A DNA stretch of 64,000 nt from Synechococcus sp. MU1642. GTDB taxonomy: Bacteria; Cyanobacteriota; Cyanobacteriia; PCC-6307; Cyanobiaceae. The DNA lies in contig NZ_VTKZ01000005.1 in assembly GCF_020514115.1 (NCBI RefSeq), forward strand, positions 1 through 64,000, in the 5' to 3' direction. Below are positions 55,404 through 63,816 of this stretch, one piece after another. The position numbers were made by a program, and so were the translations under genes. How positions within the stretch are numbered: the first letter of the stretch is position 1; each line of letters starts with the position of its first letter. Under the pieces are notes generated by a model, which saw only the letters and a program-made list of their open reading frames with translations, did not search any database and was not told the DNA's origin.

Positions 55404-55571
55404 CTACTTGGTGTAAGAAACGCCTCGATAGGTGAGGGTGGGGTGCACGTCGCGCGCGACCTCCTCCCGGCAGGTGTTGTAATGCTCGCGTCGGTAGGTC
55501 AGCTCAACGCAGGCTTTGGGTGCTGATGCCGCTGCTGCGTAGGCGTGACCTCGATAAAGAAGTGCCGTCAT
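55404..55571 (-). CDS. DUF4278-like small protein
   Basis: 55 aa whose C-terminus TLTYRGVSYTK is the DUF4278 word, with two degenerate repeats of the same pattern earlier (ALLYRGHAYAAA and ELTYRREHYNT), i.e. three YRG-type units. ATG 55569-55571 has GAGGAA about six bases before it; an earlier in-frame TTG is not needed. It has a strong terminator behind it and a palindrome upstream, so it is an independent unit. The function is unknown. Confidence 0.72.
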   Translation of the reverse strand: MTALLYRGHAYAAAASAPKACVELTYRREHYNTCREEVARDVHPTLTYRGVSYTK

Positions 55572-55648
55572 TGGAAGTTCCTCGAAGAAATCCAAGTCCC
55601 CGTTCCGTGGCTTGGAGCGTCTGCGCCCCTCTAAAGGGGTGAACGTTC

Positions 55649-55664
55649 TGTAGCAACTGCTACA
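55649..55664. promoter_or_regulatory. Palindrome matching the NtcA-type GTA-N8-TAC pattern
   Basis: TGTAGCAACTGCTACA: 7-bp arms with a two-base centre, fitting GTAN8TAC, the consensus of the cyanobacterial nitrogen regulator NtcA. It lies 78 bases upstream of the DUF4278 start. No -10 box at the 22-24-base spacing usual for NtcA activation is evident, so another regulator or repression is possible. A short hairpin CCCCT/AGGGG (55627-55640) lies between it and the gene. Confidence 0.4.
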
Positions 55665-55725
55665 CAGCCTTTATAGGACAACCGTCAACCCCGCGTTGTT
55701 GACGCGGACATACACCGCCTCTTAA

Positions 55726-56016
55726 TCAGCAACCCTCACGGACGACCGCACTGTCAGGCCATCCATCCATCGACCAGATCACGTCAGAAATCGCATCGGC
55801 ATTGATCCACGTGATGACACCCGTGTCCACATCAGCCACCTGAAACAGAGACAGAAGCCTGGGGTGACGGGCGCTCCCCTCACAGAAGATCACCTGCCCC
55901 ATCCACCAATCCCCTTGGTCGAGCTGGTCTCCGCCAACGATCACAAAGCGCCCTGGGCGGACATGGAGGAATGGAGCTTCCACCTTCACCGCGAGATCGC
56001 TGTGGTCAACCGACAT
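55726..56016 (-). CDS. DUF3104 family protein
   Basis: 96 aa matching DUF3104, a family I know from marine picocyanobacteria: FLHVRPGRFVIVGGDQLDQGDWWMGQVIFCEG and SLFQVADVDTGVITWINADAISDVI. It looks like a small SH3-like beta protein. ATG 56014-56016 gives the compact family form; the open frame continues upstream but without family-like sequence. A structured leader lies upstream (inverted repeat at 56067-56119). Confidence 0.8.
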   Translation of the reverse strand: MSVDHSDLAVKVEAPFLHVRPGRFVIVGGDQLDQGDWWMGQVIFCEGSARHPRLLSLFQVADVDTGVITWINADAISDVIWSMDGWPDSAVVREGC

Positions 56017-56066
56017 GCGCTGCCCATGAAAATAGTATTTCTGTACTAAAAGCCATGGCGGTCCGG

Positions 56067-56119
56067 GTCTGGCAACCCATAGACCGCACTGGCGTTTGGG
56101 TGCGGGTGTGTTGCCAGAC
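56067..56119. repeat. 10-bp perfect inverted repeat upstream of DUF3104
   Basis: GTCTGGCAAC (56067-56076) and GTTGCCAGAC (56110-56119) with a 33-base loop. On the minus strand it would fold in the leader of the DUF3104 message, 50 bases before its start. On the plus strand the loop lies in a 24-codon frame (56054-56128, MAVRVWQPIDRTGVWV...) that I do not call as a gene. The remainder of 56129-56248 holds nothing clear. Confidence 0.55.
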
Positions 56120-56248
56120 ACTGACGTAAGTACTTTTGCTCCCTGGACTTGGGTCCATTGGCGTCTAGGTTTCGTCAGTCTTCTTATCTGCAGGCCCACT
56201 TTCGATTGCACCAGGCCCTGAGCCTGCCGCTGTCGAGAACGCCAATCG

Positions 56249-56401
56249 ATGACTGACCGCACTCTCATCATTTCAGATGCACTGCGCGAAGCGCAGCTGC
56301 AGCGCCTGGAAGCCTCTTTGGCTTGCAAGACAGCATCCAAGCCTCAGGCCACAACACAGCCAGCAAAAGACAAGAACAAGGACGCCAAAGCAAGCGACTG
56401 A
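56249..56401 (+). CDS. Small hypothetical protein, 50 aa (or N-terminal part of an interrupted gene)
   Basis: MTDRTLIISDALREAQLQRL, a helical segment, then a Lys/Asp/Ala-rich tail (PAKDKNKDAKASD). Its TGA stop (56399-56401) is followed in the same frame by 65 more codons with protein-like sequence and no start codon. It may therefore be the first part of a gene broken by a nonsense change. The function is unknown. Confidence 0.5.
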   Translation: MTDRTLIISDALREAQLQRLEASLACKTASKPQATTQPAKDKNKDAKASD

Positions 56402-56599
56402 TCGCAACAGTCCCTAGGCATTCCTGTATCAGATCAGCATATTGAGGGGCATCCGGCACTTGCCGATGTCCCGACTTACTTTTCTGCGGAGCAACTGCTC
56501 TCGATCCAGTTGGGTGTAGTCCTCGCACGGGCGATCACGCGGGTGATCATCTGGCTGAGCGACCGTGCACGCATCCGGGGGCGCTCTGCAGAAGATTGA
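56402..56599 (+). other. In-frame continuation lacking a start codon
   Basis: Open frame directly after the TGA at 56399-56401: PVSDQHIEGHPALADVPTYF, then SAEQLLSIQLGVVLARAITR and VIIWLSDRARIRGRSAED. The amphipathic helix LLSIQLGVVLARAITRVIIWL looks real. No ATG or GTG is available before it, which favours an interrupted gene over a separate one. A 21-codon frame (56618-56683) follows and is too short to judge. Confidence 0.42.
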
Positions 56600-56694
56600 G
56601 GCTCCCATCCTTTAGGCATGGATCGATCCCCTGCAGAACAGGAACTCAACCGCATTGAGCGTGAACTCGATGCGAACGACTAGCCCGGAGGGAA

Positions 56695-56716
56695 ACCACC
56701 TGTGAAAGGAGGTGGT
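56695..56716 (+). promoter_or_regulatory. Hairpin that buries a strong Shine-Dalgarno
   Basis: ACCACCT and AGGTGGT pair perfectly around an 8-base loop GTGAAAGG; the sequence AGGAGG used for ribosome binding lies across the loop and 3' arm. An ATG follows at 56724. Opening of the hairpin would expose the site. Confidence 0.5.
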
Positions 56717-56723
56717 GTACAGA

Positions 56724-56851
56724 ATGAAACGCGGCAACAGATTGCTAGATGCCGTGCTGGTCACAGCGCTGTGCTGTTCGTTGTCTCAGCCGTACCGGTG
56801 TTCGCAGACCGGCTCAGCTGGACTCAATGCATGCAACTGACAGCTGGTTGA
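56724..56851 (+). pseudogene. Possible frameshifted small secreted peptide gene
   Basis: From ATG 56724 the frame reads MKRGNRLLDAVLVTA and then turns implausible (LCCSLSQPYRCSQ). Shifting by one base near 56768 gives AVLFVVSAVPVFADRLSWTQCMQLTAG and a TGA at 56849-56851, which together make a clean signal peptide with a short mature tail. A strong ribosome-binding site precedes the ATG. One indel would restore a peptide of about 42 aa; coincidence cannot be excluded. Confidence 0.35.
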
Positions 56852-56926
56852 ATCGGAGGAGCTGTTGGTCTTTTGCTCGACTATGGCGTCGGAAGGCTGA
56901 GGCCTTAAGGCAACAGGAACTGAGCT

Positions 56927-57550
56927 CTAATTCCCCCAGACGTTACCGGAACGAGCGTTGTCGCCCCAGACGCTGTCGAGCCTGCGGTCACGACCGCAGC
57001 TGAACCGATAGAAGTTGTATTTGACGGCGTTGTTCTCCGCGTAGTTCTGGTGGTAGTCCTCGGCGGGCCAGAAGCGAGCCGCCGGCTTGAGCTCCACCTT
57101 CAAAGCAGACCGTGGTTGTCCGAGCTCGCGGGCCGCCGCAGCCGCACTGGCCTCAGCGGCCTGAGCCTGGGCATCAGCAGAAGTGAAAATGACTGGCCGA
57201 TAGGAATCGCCTCGGTCACAGAACTGACCGCCGCCATCCAGTGGATCCACATTGCGCCAGTAGCTGCGCAGCAGCTCCGCGTAGCTGATCTGATCCGGAT
57301 CAAAACGCACCTGCACCGCTTCCTGGTGACCGGTTCTCTCACTGCTCACCTGCCGGTAGGTGGGGTGCTCCAGCTGCCCGCCGCTGTAGCCGCTCACGGC
57401 ATCACGCACCCCACTCAGATCCTCCAGGTCGTGTTCCAGACACCAGAAACAGCCCCCGGCAAAGACCGCCGTTTGCAACTCAGCCATGGCCTGTTGGGGC
57501 CAGCTGAGCAGCATCAGGCAGGTGAACAACAGCAGCAGCGTTCGTTTCAT
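56927..57550 (-). CDS. msrA: Exported peptide-methionine (S)-S-oxide reductase MsrA
   Basis: 207 aa. Signal peptide [22 protein letters not shown], then the MsrA active site [19 protein letters not shown] with the catalytic Cys, [28 protein letters not shown], and YHQNYAENN near the end. It repairs oxidised methionine, here probably in the periplasm or lumen because of the signal peptide. The ATG overlaps the lpxB stop (ATGA), so it is the last gene of the outer-membrane cluster. Confidence 0.92.
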   Translation of the reverse strand: MKRTLLLLFTCLMLLSWPQQAMAELQTAVFAGGCFWCLEHDLEDLSGVRDAVSGYSGGQLEHPTYRQVSSERTGHQEAVQVRFDPDQISYAELLRSYWRNVDPLDGGGQFCDRGDSYRPVIFTSADAQAQAAEASAAAAARELGQPRSALKVELKPAARFWPAEDYHQNYAENNAVKYNFYRFSCGRDRRLDSVWGDNARSGNVWGN

Positions 57551-58728
57551 CCGAGCACCTGATCAAAGATGGCCTTGGCAGCCCGCTCGGTCACCCCAGG
57601 AGCACCCAGCGTGGCCCGCAGCCGCTCATACCCTTCCAGCATGGCGTGGCGCTCAGAGGTAGCGGTCAACAGAGGAAGCGCCACCTCCACCAGGGCTTCG
57701 GCGGTGAGTTCATCCTGCAGCAGCTCCGGTACCAACCGCTGCTTGAGCAAGAGATTCACCGGGGAGATGTGATCAACCTGGAAGCGCAGCACGTGGCGGG
57801 CAACCCAGGCCGTCAGTCGGCTGACGCGGTAACCCACCACCTGAGGAACCCCCTGCAGGGCCAGTTCCAGATTCACCGTGCCGGATTTACCTATGGCGAG
57901 ATCCGCCGCCGCACAGAGGGTGGTCTTCAGCCCATCGGCTTCAGCGGAGGGAATCACCCGGCCATTGCGCACGCCGGCCTCCTGCAGCGCTGCAGCCAGG
58001 GGCGCTTCGAACTGCGCAAGCCCAGCGGGCAGAACCACCTGAAGATCAAGATGGCTTTGCTGCAACAGGGCCGCCGCCTGGGCCAACGGTGGCATCAGGT
58101 AGCGCAACTCCTGGGGCCGCGAGGCCGGCAGCAGCAACAGCACCGGCGCCTCAGGATCCAGACCCAGTTGGCGGCGGGCGCTGGCGCGATCAGGCAGGTT
58201 CTGGAAGCTGTCCAACAGGGGATGACCAACCCAGCTCACATCCGCACCGCGGGCGGCATAGAACTCGGCCTCCGCCGGGAAGATCGCCAGGATCTTGTCG
58301 GTGAAGCCAATAAGACGGGTAGTGCTGCCATCGCCAAAGCGCCAGGCCCACTCCTGGGGGGCGATGTAGTAAGTGATCGGCAGCTCGGGCCGCTGCCTCC
58401 GTAGCCGTGTGCCCAGACGCACATTGGCTCCGACATAGTCAATCAACACGACCCCATCAAGTGGCCGGTCCTTTAGCAGCCGATCGACCCGGGCCTGCAG
58501 CCGCAGCGTGGGAAGAATCAACGGGACGGCCTCCCACAGGCCGATCGCCCCCATCGGAGCGGTGTCGGCGATCAACACCGCACCCGCCGCCTCCATGCGC
58601 GGGCCACCGAGGGACAGCACCTCAAGCTCAAGCCCCCGTCGTTCCGCCTCCAACCGAAGGGAGCGAATCAACAGGCTGCCCTGCAGATCACCGGAGACCT
58701 CTCCGGTGCTGATCAGCAGCCGAATCAT
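57547..58728 (-). CDS. lpxB: Lipid-A-disaccharide synthase
   Basis: 393 aa GT19 glycosyltransferase that joins UDP-diacylglucosamine and lipid X into the lipid A disaccharide. Marks: [16 protein letters not shown] at the N-terminus, [40 protein letters not shown], and [24 protein letters not shown]. The ATG shares its A with the lpxA stop (TGATG). Confidence 0.95.
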   Translation of the reverse strand: MIRLLISTGEVSGDLQGSLLIRSLRLEAERRGLELEVLSLGGPRMEAAGAVLIADTAPMGAIGLWEAVPLILPTLRLQARVDRLLKDRPLDGVVLIDYVGANVRLGTRLRRQRPELPITYYIAPQEWAWRFGDGSTTRLIGFTDKILAIFPAEAEFYAARGADVSWVGHPLLDSFQNLPDRASARRQLGLDPEAPVLLLLPASRPQELRYLMPPLAQAAALLQQSHLDLQVVLPAGLAQFEAPLAAALQEAGVRNGRVIPSAEADGLKTTLCAAADLAIGKSGTVNLELALQGVPQVVGYRVSRLTAWVARHVLRFQVDHISPVNLLLKQRLVPELLQDELTAEALVEVALPLLTATSERHAMLEGYERLRATLGAPGVTERAAKAIFDQVLG

Positions 58729-59552
58729 CAGCGTACCTGCACCGGCATCGGCCCGCGTCGGCCCTGACCAGTGGAGGCTTCAAGGAACCGGCAAAAGTGT
58801 TCTGCCGCCGGCAGCAACGACTGACTGCGGGCCCGCTGAAGCGCGTCGGCAATCACCAGGTCAGAGCGATACATCAGGGTCCAGACCTCCTGAAGTTGCT
58901 TGAGTTCAGCGCCTTCGTGATTGGCAGACAGGCCCCTGCGCCGCAGCCCCACACGGTTCAAACCCCGCACCCGGCCCGGATGGCCTTCCACCAGGCAGTA
59001 GGGGGGAACATCTCGGTCGACGCGTGTCATGCCGCCCACCATCGCCATCCCGCCGATGTGAACGAACTGGTGAATTCCCAGACAGCCACCAATAACCGCA
59101 TGGTCTTCGATCACAACGTGGCCCGCCACCTGAATGGCATTGGACATCACGATGTTGTTGCCCAAATCGCAGTTGTGCCCCAGATGGCAGTAAGCCATCA
59201 GCAGGTTGCCGTTGCCGATGCGGGTCACCTCACCCTCTTCGGTGGCACGGTTGATAGTCACGCATTCCCGCAGGGTGTTTCCATCACCGATTAACACCTC
59301 GGTGTTGGCACCTCGGTACTTGAGATCCTGCGGCGCAAGACCTAGGCAAGCACCAGGGAACACCTTGTTGTCGCGACCAAGAGTCAGCCGTCCGTCCAAA
59401 ACGGCATGGGGACCAATCCAGGTGTTCTCTCCGATCACCACCTCGGGGCCGACCACCGCACCAGGGCCGATCACCACGCCGGCAGCTAGCTCGGCCTTTG
59501 GGTCCACCACCGCCATGGGGTGGATCTGCTGTGACGCCGTTTGCTGCGACAT
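58728..59552 (-). CDS. lpxA: UDP-N-acetylglucosamine acyltransferase LpxA
   Basis: 274 aa left-handed beta-helix made of hexapeptide repeats ([25 protein letters not shown] and so on). It contains [23 protein letters not shown] with the catalytic His, and [13 protein letters not shown]. The C-terminal helical part is [16 protein letters not shown]. It performs the first acylation of lipid A synthesis. ATG 59550-59552 leaves five bases after fabZ. Confidence 0.95.
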   Translation of the reverse strand: MSQQTASQQIHPMAVVDPKAELAAGVVIGPGAVVGPEVVIGENTWIGPHAVLDGRLTLGRDNKVFPGACLGLAPQDLKYRGANTEVLIGDGNTLRECVTINRATEEGEVTRIGNGNLLMAYCHLGHNCDLGNNIVMSNAIQVAGHVVIEDHAVIGGCLGIHQFVHIGGMAMVGGMTRVDRDVPPYCLVEGHPGRVRGLNRVGLRRRGLSANHEGAELKQLQEVWTLMYRSDLVIADALQRARSQSLLPAAEHFCRFLEASTGQGRRGPMPVQVR

Positions 59553-59557
59553 CCCGC

Positions 59558-60013
59558 TCAGTCCACCAGGGAGAACATCAATTCTCCGGAACAAGCCAAA
59601 TCACCGTCCACTGTGACCTCGGCCTTGACCTTGCCGAAGCGTTTGCGCTTGAGGCTGAGCAGTTCACAGCGGATCACCAGCTGATCTCCAGGAACCACAG
59701 GGCGCCGGAAGCGTACCCCGTCAATGCCTGCAAAAACGAACAGTCCCTTGGGCAGATCGGGCATCTGGGTCACGATCAGACCACCCACCTGCGCCATCGC
59801 CTCGACAATCAGCACTCCTGGCATCAGCGGACGCTCAGGGAAATGCCCCTGGAACTGGGGCTCGTTCATGGTCACGTTCTTGATTGCCGTAGCCGAAACC
59901 CCGGGCTCATGGGCGATGACCCGATCCACCAGAGCAAAGGGATAACGGTGCGGGAGCAAGCCGGCGATCTGTTCGCTGGTGAGCACGACATCTGGGGTGG
60001 TGGATTCAGTCAC
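59558..60013 (-). CDS. fabZ: 3-hydroxyacyl-ACP dehydratase FabZ
   Basis: 151 aa hotdog-fold dehydratase of fatty acid elongation. [14 protein letters not shown] contains the catalytic His, and [23 protein letters not shown] contains the catalytic Glu. GTG 60011-60013 overlaps the lpxC stop. Its place between lpxC and lpxA links 3-hydroxyacyl supply to lipid A acylation. Confidence 0.95.
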   Translation of the reverse strand: MTESTTPDVVLTSEQIAGLLPHRYPFALVDRVIAHEPGVSATAIKNVTMNEPQFQGHFPERPLMPGVLIVEAMAQVGGLIVTQMPDLPKGLFVFAGIDGVRFRRPVVPGDQLVIRCELLSLKRKRFGKVKAEVTVDGDLACSGELMFSLVD

Positions 60014-60837
60014 AAAGCGGCTGCGAGATCGGTGTGAAGACCATGGGATCCCTTGTACACAAGAACTTGTGCCTGGGGAAAACCGACGAGGGCCAGGTCG
60101 CCGATTAGGTCCAAGAGCTTATGGCGCACCGGTTCATCCTCGAACCGCAGCGGTGGATTCATCCACTGATCACCGTCACAGACCAGGGCATTGTCCAGGG
60201 CTCCGCCCTGGATCAAACCGGCAGCACGCAGCTGCTCCACTTGCTCCCGGAAACCAAAGGTGCGTGCCGGAGCGATCTCATCGACGAAGCGTTGGGGCGT
60301 GAGCTCCAAGGCGAACTGCTGACGGCCGATGGCCGCCTGCGAAAAATCGATGATGCCCACAACACCAAAGCGATCCGACGGGGTGGCGGTGATCACACTG
60401 TTGCCGCGGGTGCGCAACAGGGGTTTTTCCAACCGGGGTGGAGCCGGCCTCGGTGTCGCTGCAGGGGCCAAACCAGCTGCGGAGATGGCCTCTACCCAGC
60501 ACAGGGCTGAACCATCCAGCAAAGGAACTTCATGGCCGCTGAGACCGATCTCCACATGGCTGAGCCCACAACCAGCGAGGGCCGCCAGCAGATGTTCGAC
60601 GGTGGACACCGTGCTGGAGCCCAGATCCAAGGTTGTGCACAACGGGCTGTCGCGAACCTGATCCGGCCGTAGCTGGATCGGCTGCTCCATCCCTGGCAAA
60701 TGCATGTGAAACCCTGGCTGATCCGTCGGTCGAAGCTCCACCATGGCCTCAGCTCCGCTGTGGAGGCCGACGCCAGAGCGTGATGTCACCGACGCCAATG
60801 TCCAGGCAGCGGAGTAGTCCTGAGGCCAGCTGGTCAC
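60010..60837 (-). CDS. lpxC: UDP-3-O-acyl-N-acetylglucosamine deacetylase LpxC
   Basis: 275 aa zinc deacetylase, the committed step of lipid A synthesis. Motifs: [35 protein letters not shown] (His ligand), [16 protein letters not shown], and [17 protein letters not shown] (His/Asp ligands). GTG 60835-60837 shares a base with the bamA stop (TAGTG). The C-terminus is slightly shorter than in E. coli, with a final His retained in GSHGLHTDL. Confidence 0.94.
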   Translation of the reverse strand: MTSWPQDYSAAWTLASVTSRSGVGLHSGAEAMVELRPTDQPGFHMHLPGMEQPIQLRPDQVRDSPLCTTLDLGSSTVSTVEHLLAALAGCGLSHVEIGLSGHEVPLLDGSALCWVEAISAAGLAPAATPRPAPPRLEKPLLRTRGNSVITATPSDRFGVVGIIDFSQAAIGRQQFALELTPQRFVDEIAPARTFGFREQVEQLRAAGLIQGGALDNALVCDGDQWMNPPLRFEDEPVRHKLLDLIGDLALVGFPQAQVLVYKGSHGLHTDLAAAL

Positions 60838-63020
60838 TAGAACTTCCAGCCCACGCCCAGGTTGAAGCGCCAATCAGATGAGAAATCTTTGCTAGCCACT
60901 TCCAGGCGGAGCGGTCCAACTGGCGTTGTAACGATCACGCCGGTGCCCATGGAAACACCGGAGCCGCTCTTATCCAGCAGCAGGCCGGGCTGGCCCGGCA
61001 CATCCTTTTGGGTGCCGAAATCAGTACCGGCATCCATGAACACCTCACCGGAGAAGATGCTGATCAACGGGAAGCGGTACTCGATCGTGAGTTCGCTGAA
61101 GGCCTTCGACACTGCAAGATCGCAGTCGTACCAACCCCGAATGGAGTTGGATCCACCCATACAGAATGCTTCGTATGGGGGCGCTTCGCCCATGATCGCG
61201 CCACTCTTGACCTGCACACCGATGGCCTGGGGGCAATCGGCCTGCTCACCGGGCTTGGGACGGCAACCCTTGTGGATTTTCAGCCAGTCCACCGGGAAGA
61301 ACTGGGTATAGCTCGCCTTCAGCCGGTTGAAGGTGGGAGAGTCGTTGTTGATGCCGAGGAACTGCTCGGTTCCGGCGGTAAAGAAGTTGCCGCTGGTGGG
61401 ATTACGAGGGTTATTGAAGTTGTTGTAAGTGGTGGCAACACGAAGTCCCACAAGGGTGTTGCTGTCGGCGCAGTTGTACGCCACGCAAATCACGTCATCA
61501 CCGTCGACCACTCCATCCTTACGGTTGTTGGTGGAGACGCCGTAAGGCCGAGTACTTCCTGCAAAGTTGACTGGCCGCACCTCAGCAAAGGACATGCCGG
61601 CCAGCACATTCCACTTGTCGTCCTTGTAAGGATCGCCTCCGTTTAACGGGCGGGAGAAGGAGAAACTGCCACCGGTCCTGCGCAGCACCACCGTGTCGCC
61701 CTCGTAGTCGTACCAACTGCGGTTTGGGTACTCGCTGTCGGCCTTGTTGACGTCGTCCGGAGCCTTATCTCCATCGGTGAATCCATAACTACGGCCAGTC
61801 TCATAGGCCTTGTTGGAGCCGTTGTCGGCGTAGTCCTTCGCAGTACGGATGTAACCGTTGTCATCGCTCTGGAACACCTGAGGCACTTGCTGACTCAGGA
61901 ACACCGACGTGCGGAAGCTGGTGCGGTGCTTGTCGCCATAGATCCAAGGATCTGTGAAACTGAGGTTGGCCAGTCCGCCGTACTGGCCGTAGGTGATGTT
62001 TGTGCTCAGGTTCCAGGCACGACCAAAAACATTGCTTTCCTGCAGCTGCACCTGGCCAAACACACCCTGGCTTTGGCTGTAGCCAAGACCGCCGGAAAGC
62101 TGTCCTGTGGACTGCTCAACGATGCCAAGAACAATCACAACATCGCCAGGCTGCTCGGGCACTGGACGCAATGTCACCTTCACATCACTGAACAGCTGGG
62201 TTCCGTACAAGCGTTTAATGTCCCGCTCCAGCTGGTTGCGGTTGAATGGATCACCAGGTTGGATCGAAACCTCTCTGGTAACCACCCATTCCTTGGACTT
62301 ACCTCGGATGGGATTGCCGTTCTCATCGGTGTCATCGCCATCTTGGGTGAGGAATTTGACCTCAACACCAGACACATTGCCCTGGAGCAGTTTCAGCGTC
62401 ACCACACCCTCAGGGCTGACCCGTTCTGGACCGGACACCCGAGCCAGGGAATAGCCCTGATCGGCCACTGAGGACTGCAGGGACTTCATCCTCTGCTGCA
62501 GATTATTGAGGTTCAGCGTGCGGCCGTAATCGGAGGCAAACGTCTCCTCAATCACCGCATCCGAGAGGAGATCCTCATCGTCGCCGCTGATTTCCACAGC
62601 ACTCAGCGGAGGGAAGGGCTCCACTTGAACAACCACTTGAACCCCAAGAGGTCCGTTCTGAGGAACGATCCGCACATTAGAGAACCATCCCGTGGCCTGA
62701 ATGTCATTCAGATCGTTCTTGAGCTCCTCGCGGGTGACACGCATCCCCGGACGCACCTGCATGGCGTCGTAAGTGGAGATCTGAAGACGTTCTTCTTCCG
62801 GGTGGCCGTCAATGCCCTCAATCAACACCTCGGAGATCAGAACCCGAGGCTGTTCCACCACAGCATCTTCGACAACGATCTCTTTCGCCTCAACGGATTG
62901 GTTCGCAGGCGTGGCCTCCTGTGCCATAACCGGCGGAGCCACCAAGGGGATCCCGAGCATCAGACCCAGAACCGTCTGACCAACAGCAACCGAGGGGCGG
63001 CGGGACGAACGGCGGGTCAT
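60837..63020 (-). CDS. bamA: Outer membrane protein assembly factor BamA (Omp85/Toc75 family)
   Basis: 727 aa. The signal peptide ends near VMAQEA. Three POTRA domains follow (VLISEVLIEGIDGHPEEERLQIS, FPPLSAVEISGDDEDLL and the one ending near VTLRPVPEQPGDVVIVLGIVE), which is the cyanobacterial number. The C-terminal 16-strand barrel begins GQLSGGLGYSQSQGVFGQVQLQE. It contains the lid-lock motif GGSNSIRGW and ends in the aromatic WRFNLGVGWKF. Barrel loops are long and Asp/Asn/Gly-rich, with several Cys. It inserts outer-membrane proteins; first gene of the bamA-lpxC-fabZ-lpxA-lpxB-msrA run. Confidence 0.95.
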   Translation of the reverse strand: MTRRSSRRPSVAVGQTVLGLMLGIPLVAPPVMAQEATPANQSVEAKEIVVEDAVVEQPRVLISEVLIEGIDGHPEEERLQISTYDAMQVRPGMRVTREELKNDLNDIQATGWFSNVRIVPQNGPLGVQVVVQVEPFPPLSAVEISGDDEDLLSDAVIEETFASDYGRTLNLNNLQQRMKSLQSSVADQGYSLARVSGPERVSPEGVVTLKLLQGNVSGVEVKFLTQDGDDTDENGNPIRGKSKEWVVTREVSIQPGDPFNRNQLERDIKRLYGTQLFSDVKVTLRPVPEQPGDVVIVLGIVEQSTGQLSGGLGYSQSQGVFGQVQLQESNVFGRAWNLSTNITYGQYGGLANLSFTDPWIYGDKHRTSFRTSVFLSQQVPQVFQSDDNGYIRTAKDYADNGSNKAYETGRSYGFTDGDKAPDDVNKADSEYPNRSWYDYEGDTVVLRRTGGSFSFSRPLNGGDPYKDDKWNVLAGMSFAEVRPVNFAGSTRPYGVSTNNRKDGVVDGDDVICVAYNCADSNTLVGLRVATTYNNFNNPRNPTSGNFFTAGTEQFLGINNDSPTFNRLKASYTQFFPVDWLKIHKGCRPKPGEQADCPQAIGVQVKSGAIMGEAPPYEAFCMGGSNSIRGWYDCDLAVSKAFSELTIEYRFPLISIFSGEVFMDAGTDFGTQKDVPGQPGLLLDKSGSGVSMGTGVIVTTPVGPLRLEVASKDFSSDWRFNLGVGWKF

Positions 63021-63063
63021 CTAGACGCAGGCTGGGCCGAAGCCACAAAAACGTGCGCTGACC

Positions 63064-63816
63064 TTACAGGCAGTTGCTGGGCTTGGGGCTGCTGCCTTGG
63101 ACCCGTTTAAGGACCTCCCCGTAGGCCTCCATCACCCCGCCGAGATCCTTGCGGAAGCGGTCTTTATCCAAAATCCGGTCCTCAACGTTGCTACTGCGGC
63201 GATCCCAGAGCCTGCAGGTGTCAGGGCTGATCTCATCGGCGAGCAGGAGCGTTCCATCCGATGCAAGCCCCAACTCCAGCTTGAAATCCACAAGTTGCAG
63301 ATCAAGTCCCTCAAAGAACGGCAACAGCACCGCATTCACCCGGCGGGCCAGTTGTTCAATCGCTGACAGTCGCGCAGGGTTGGCCACCCCCAGCAGCTGC
63401 ACGCGCGCCTCAGTCAGCAGTGGATCGCCAAGAGAATCGTCTTTGTAATAAAGATCCAGCAAGGCGGGTTCGATGGCTGTGCCCTCCGCGATCGGCGTCT
63501 GACGACACAGCGATCCGGTGGCGGTGTTCCTGAGAACCACCTCTAGGGGAATGATTTCTACCCGACGCACCAACATCCAGGTCTCCCCGGCAAGACCGCA
63601 GTAATGGGTAGTCACCCCCTCACGCTCAAGCAGCTCGAACAACCGCGCTGAGATCTGGCAGTTCAGCCGACCTTTGTCGTCCAGCTGGGCTTTCTTCTGG
63701 GCATTGAAGGCGGTGGCGTCGTTCTTGAACTCCACCAGCACCCGGTCAGGATCCGTGCTGGCGAAGACCCGCTTGGCCTTGCCTTCGTAGAGCAGCTCTC
63801 CGTGATCGGGCGTCAT
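63064..63816 (-). CDS. purC: Phosphoribosylaminoimidazole-succinocarboxamide synthase
   Basis: 250 aa SAICAR synthetase of purine synthesis. [13 protein letters not shown] opens the protein, followed by [13 protein letters not shown], the [21 protein letters not shown] segment, and the LVDFKLELG / [14 protein letters not shown] signature pair. The ATG overlaps the stop of the partial gene upstream (ATGA). bamA begins 43 bases after its stop. Confidence 0.95.
   Translation of the reverse strand: MTPDHGELLYEGKAKRVFASTDPDRVLVEFKNDATAFNAQKKAQLDDKGRLNCQISARLFELLEREGVTTHYCGLAGETWMLVRRVEIIPLEVVLRNTATGSLCRQTPIAEGTAIEPALLDLYYKDDSLGDPLLTEARVQLLGVANPARLSAIEQLARRVNAVLLPFFEGLDLQLVDFKLELGLASDGTLLLADEISPDTCRLWDRRSSNVEDRILDKDRFRKDLGGVMEAYGEVLKRVQGSSPKPSNCL

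Noticed and set aside
56268..56528. 86-codon minus-strand frame across the interrupted small gene
   Set aside because: Cys/Trp/Leu-rich antisense with no ribosome-binding site; the plus-strand frame is more convincing.
56618..56683. 21-codon plus-strand frame (MDRSPAEQELNRIERELDAND)
   Set aside because: Helical and charged, so not impossible, but too short and without a properly spaced ribosome-binding site.
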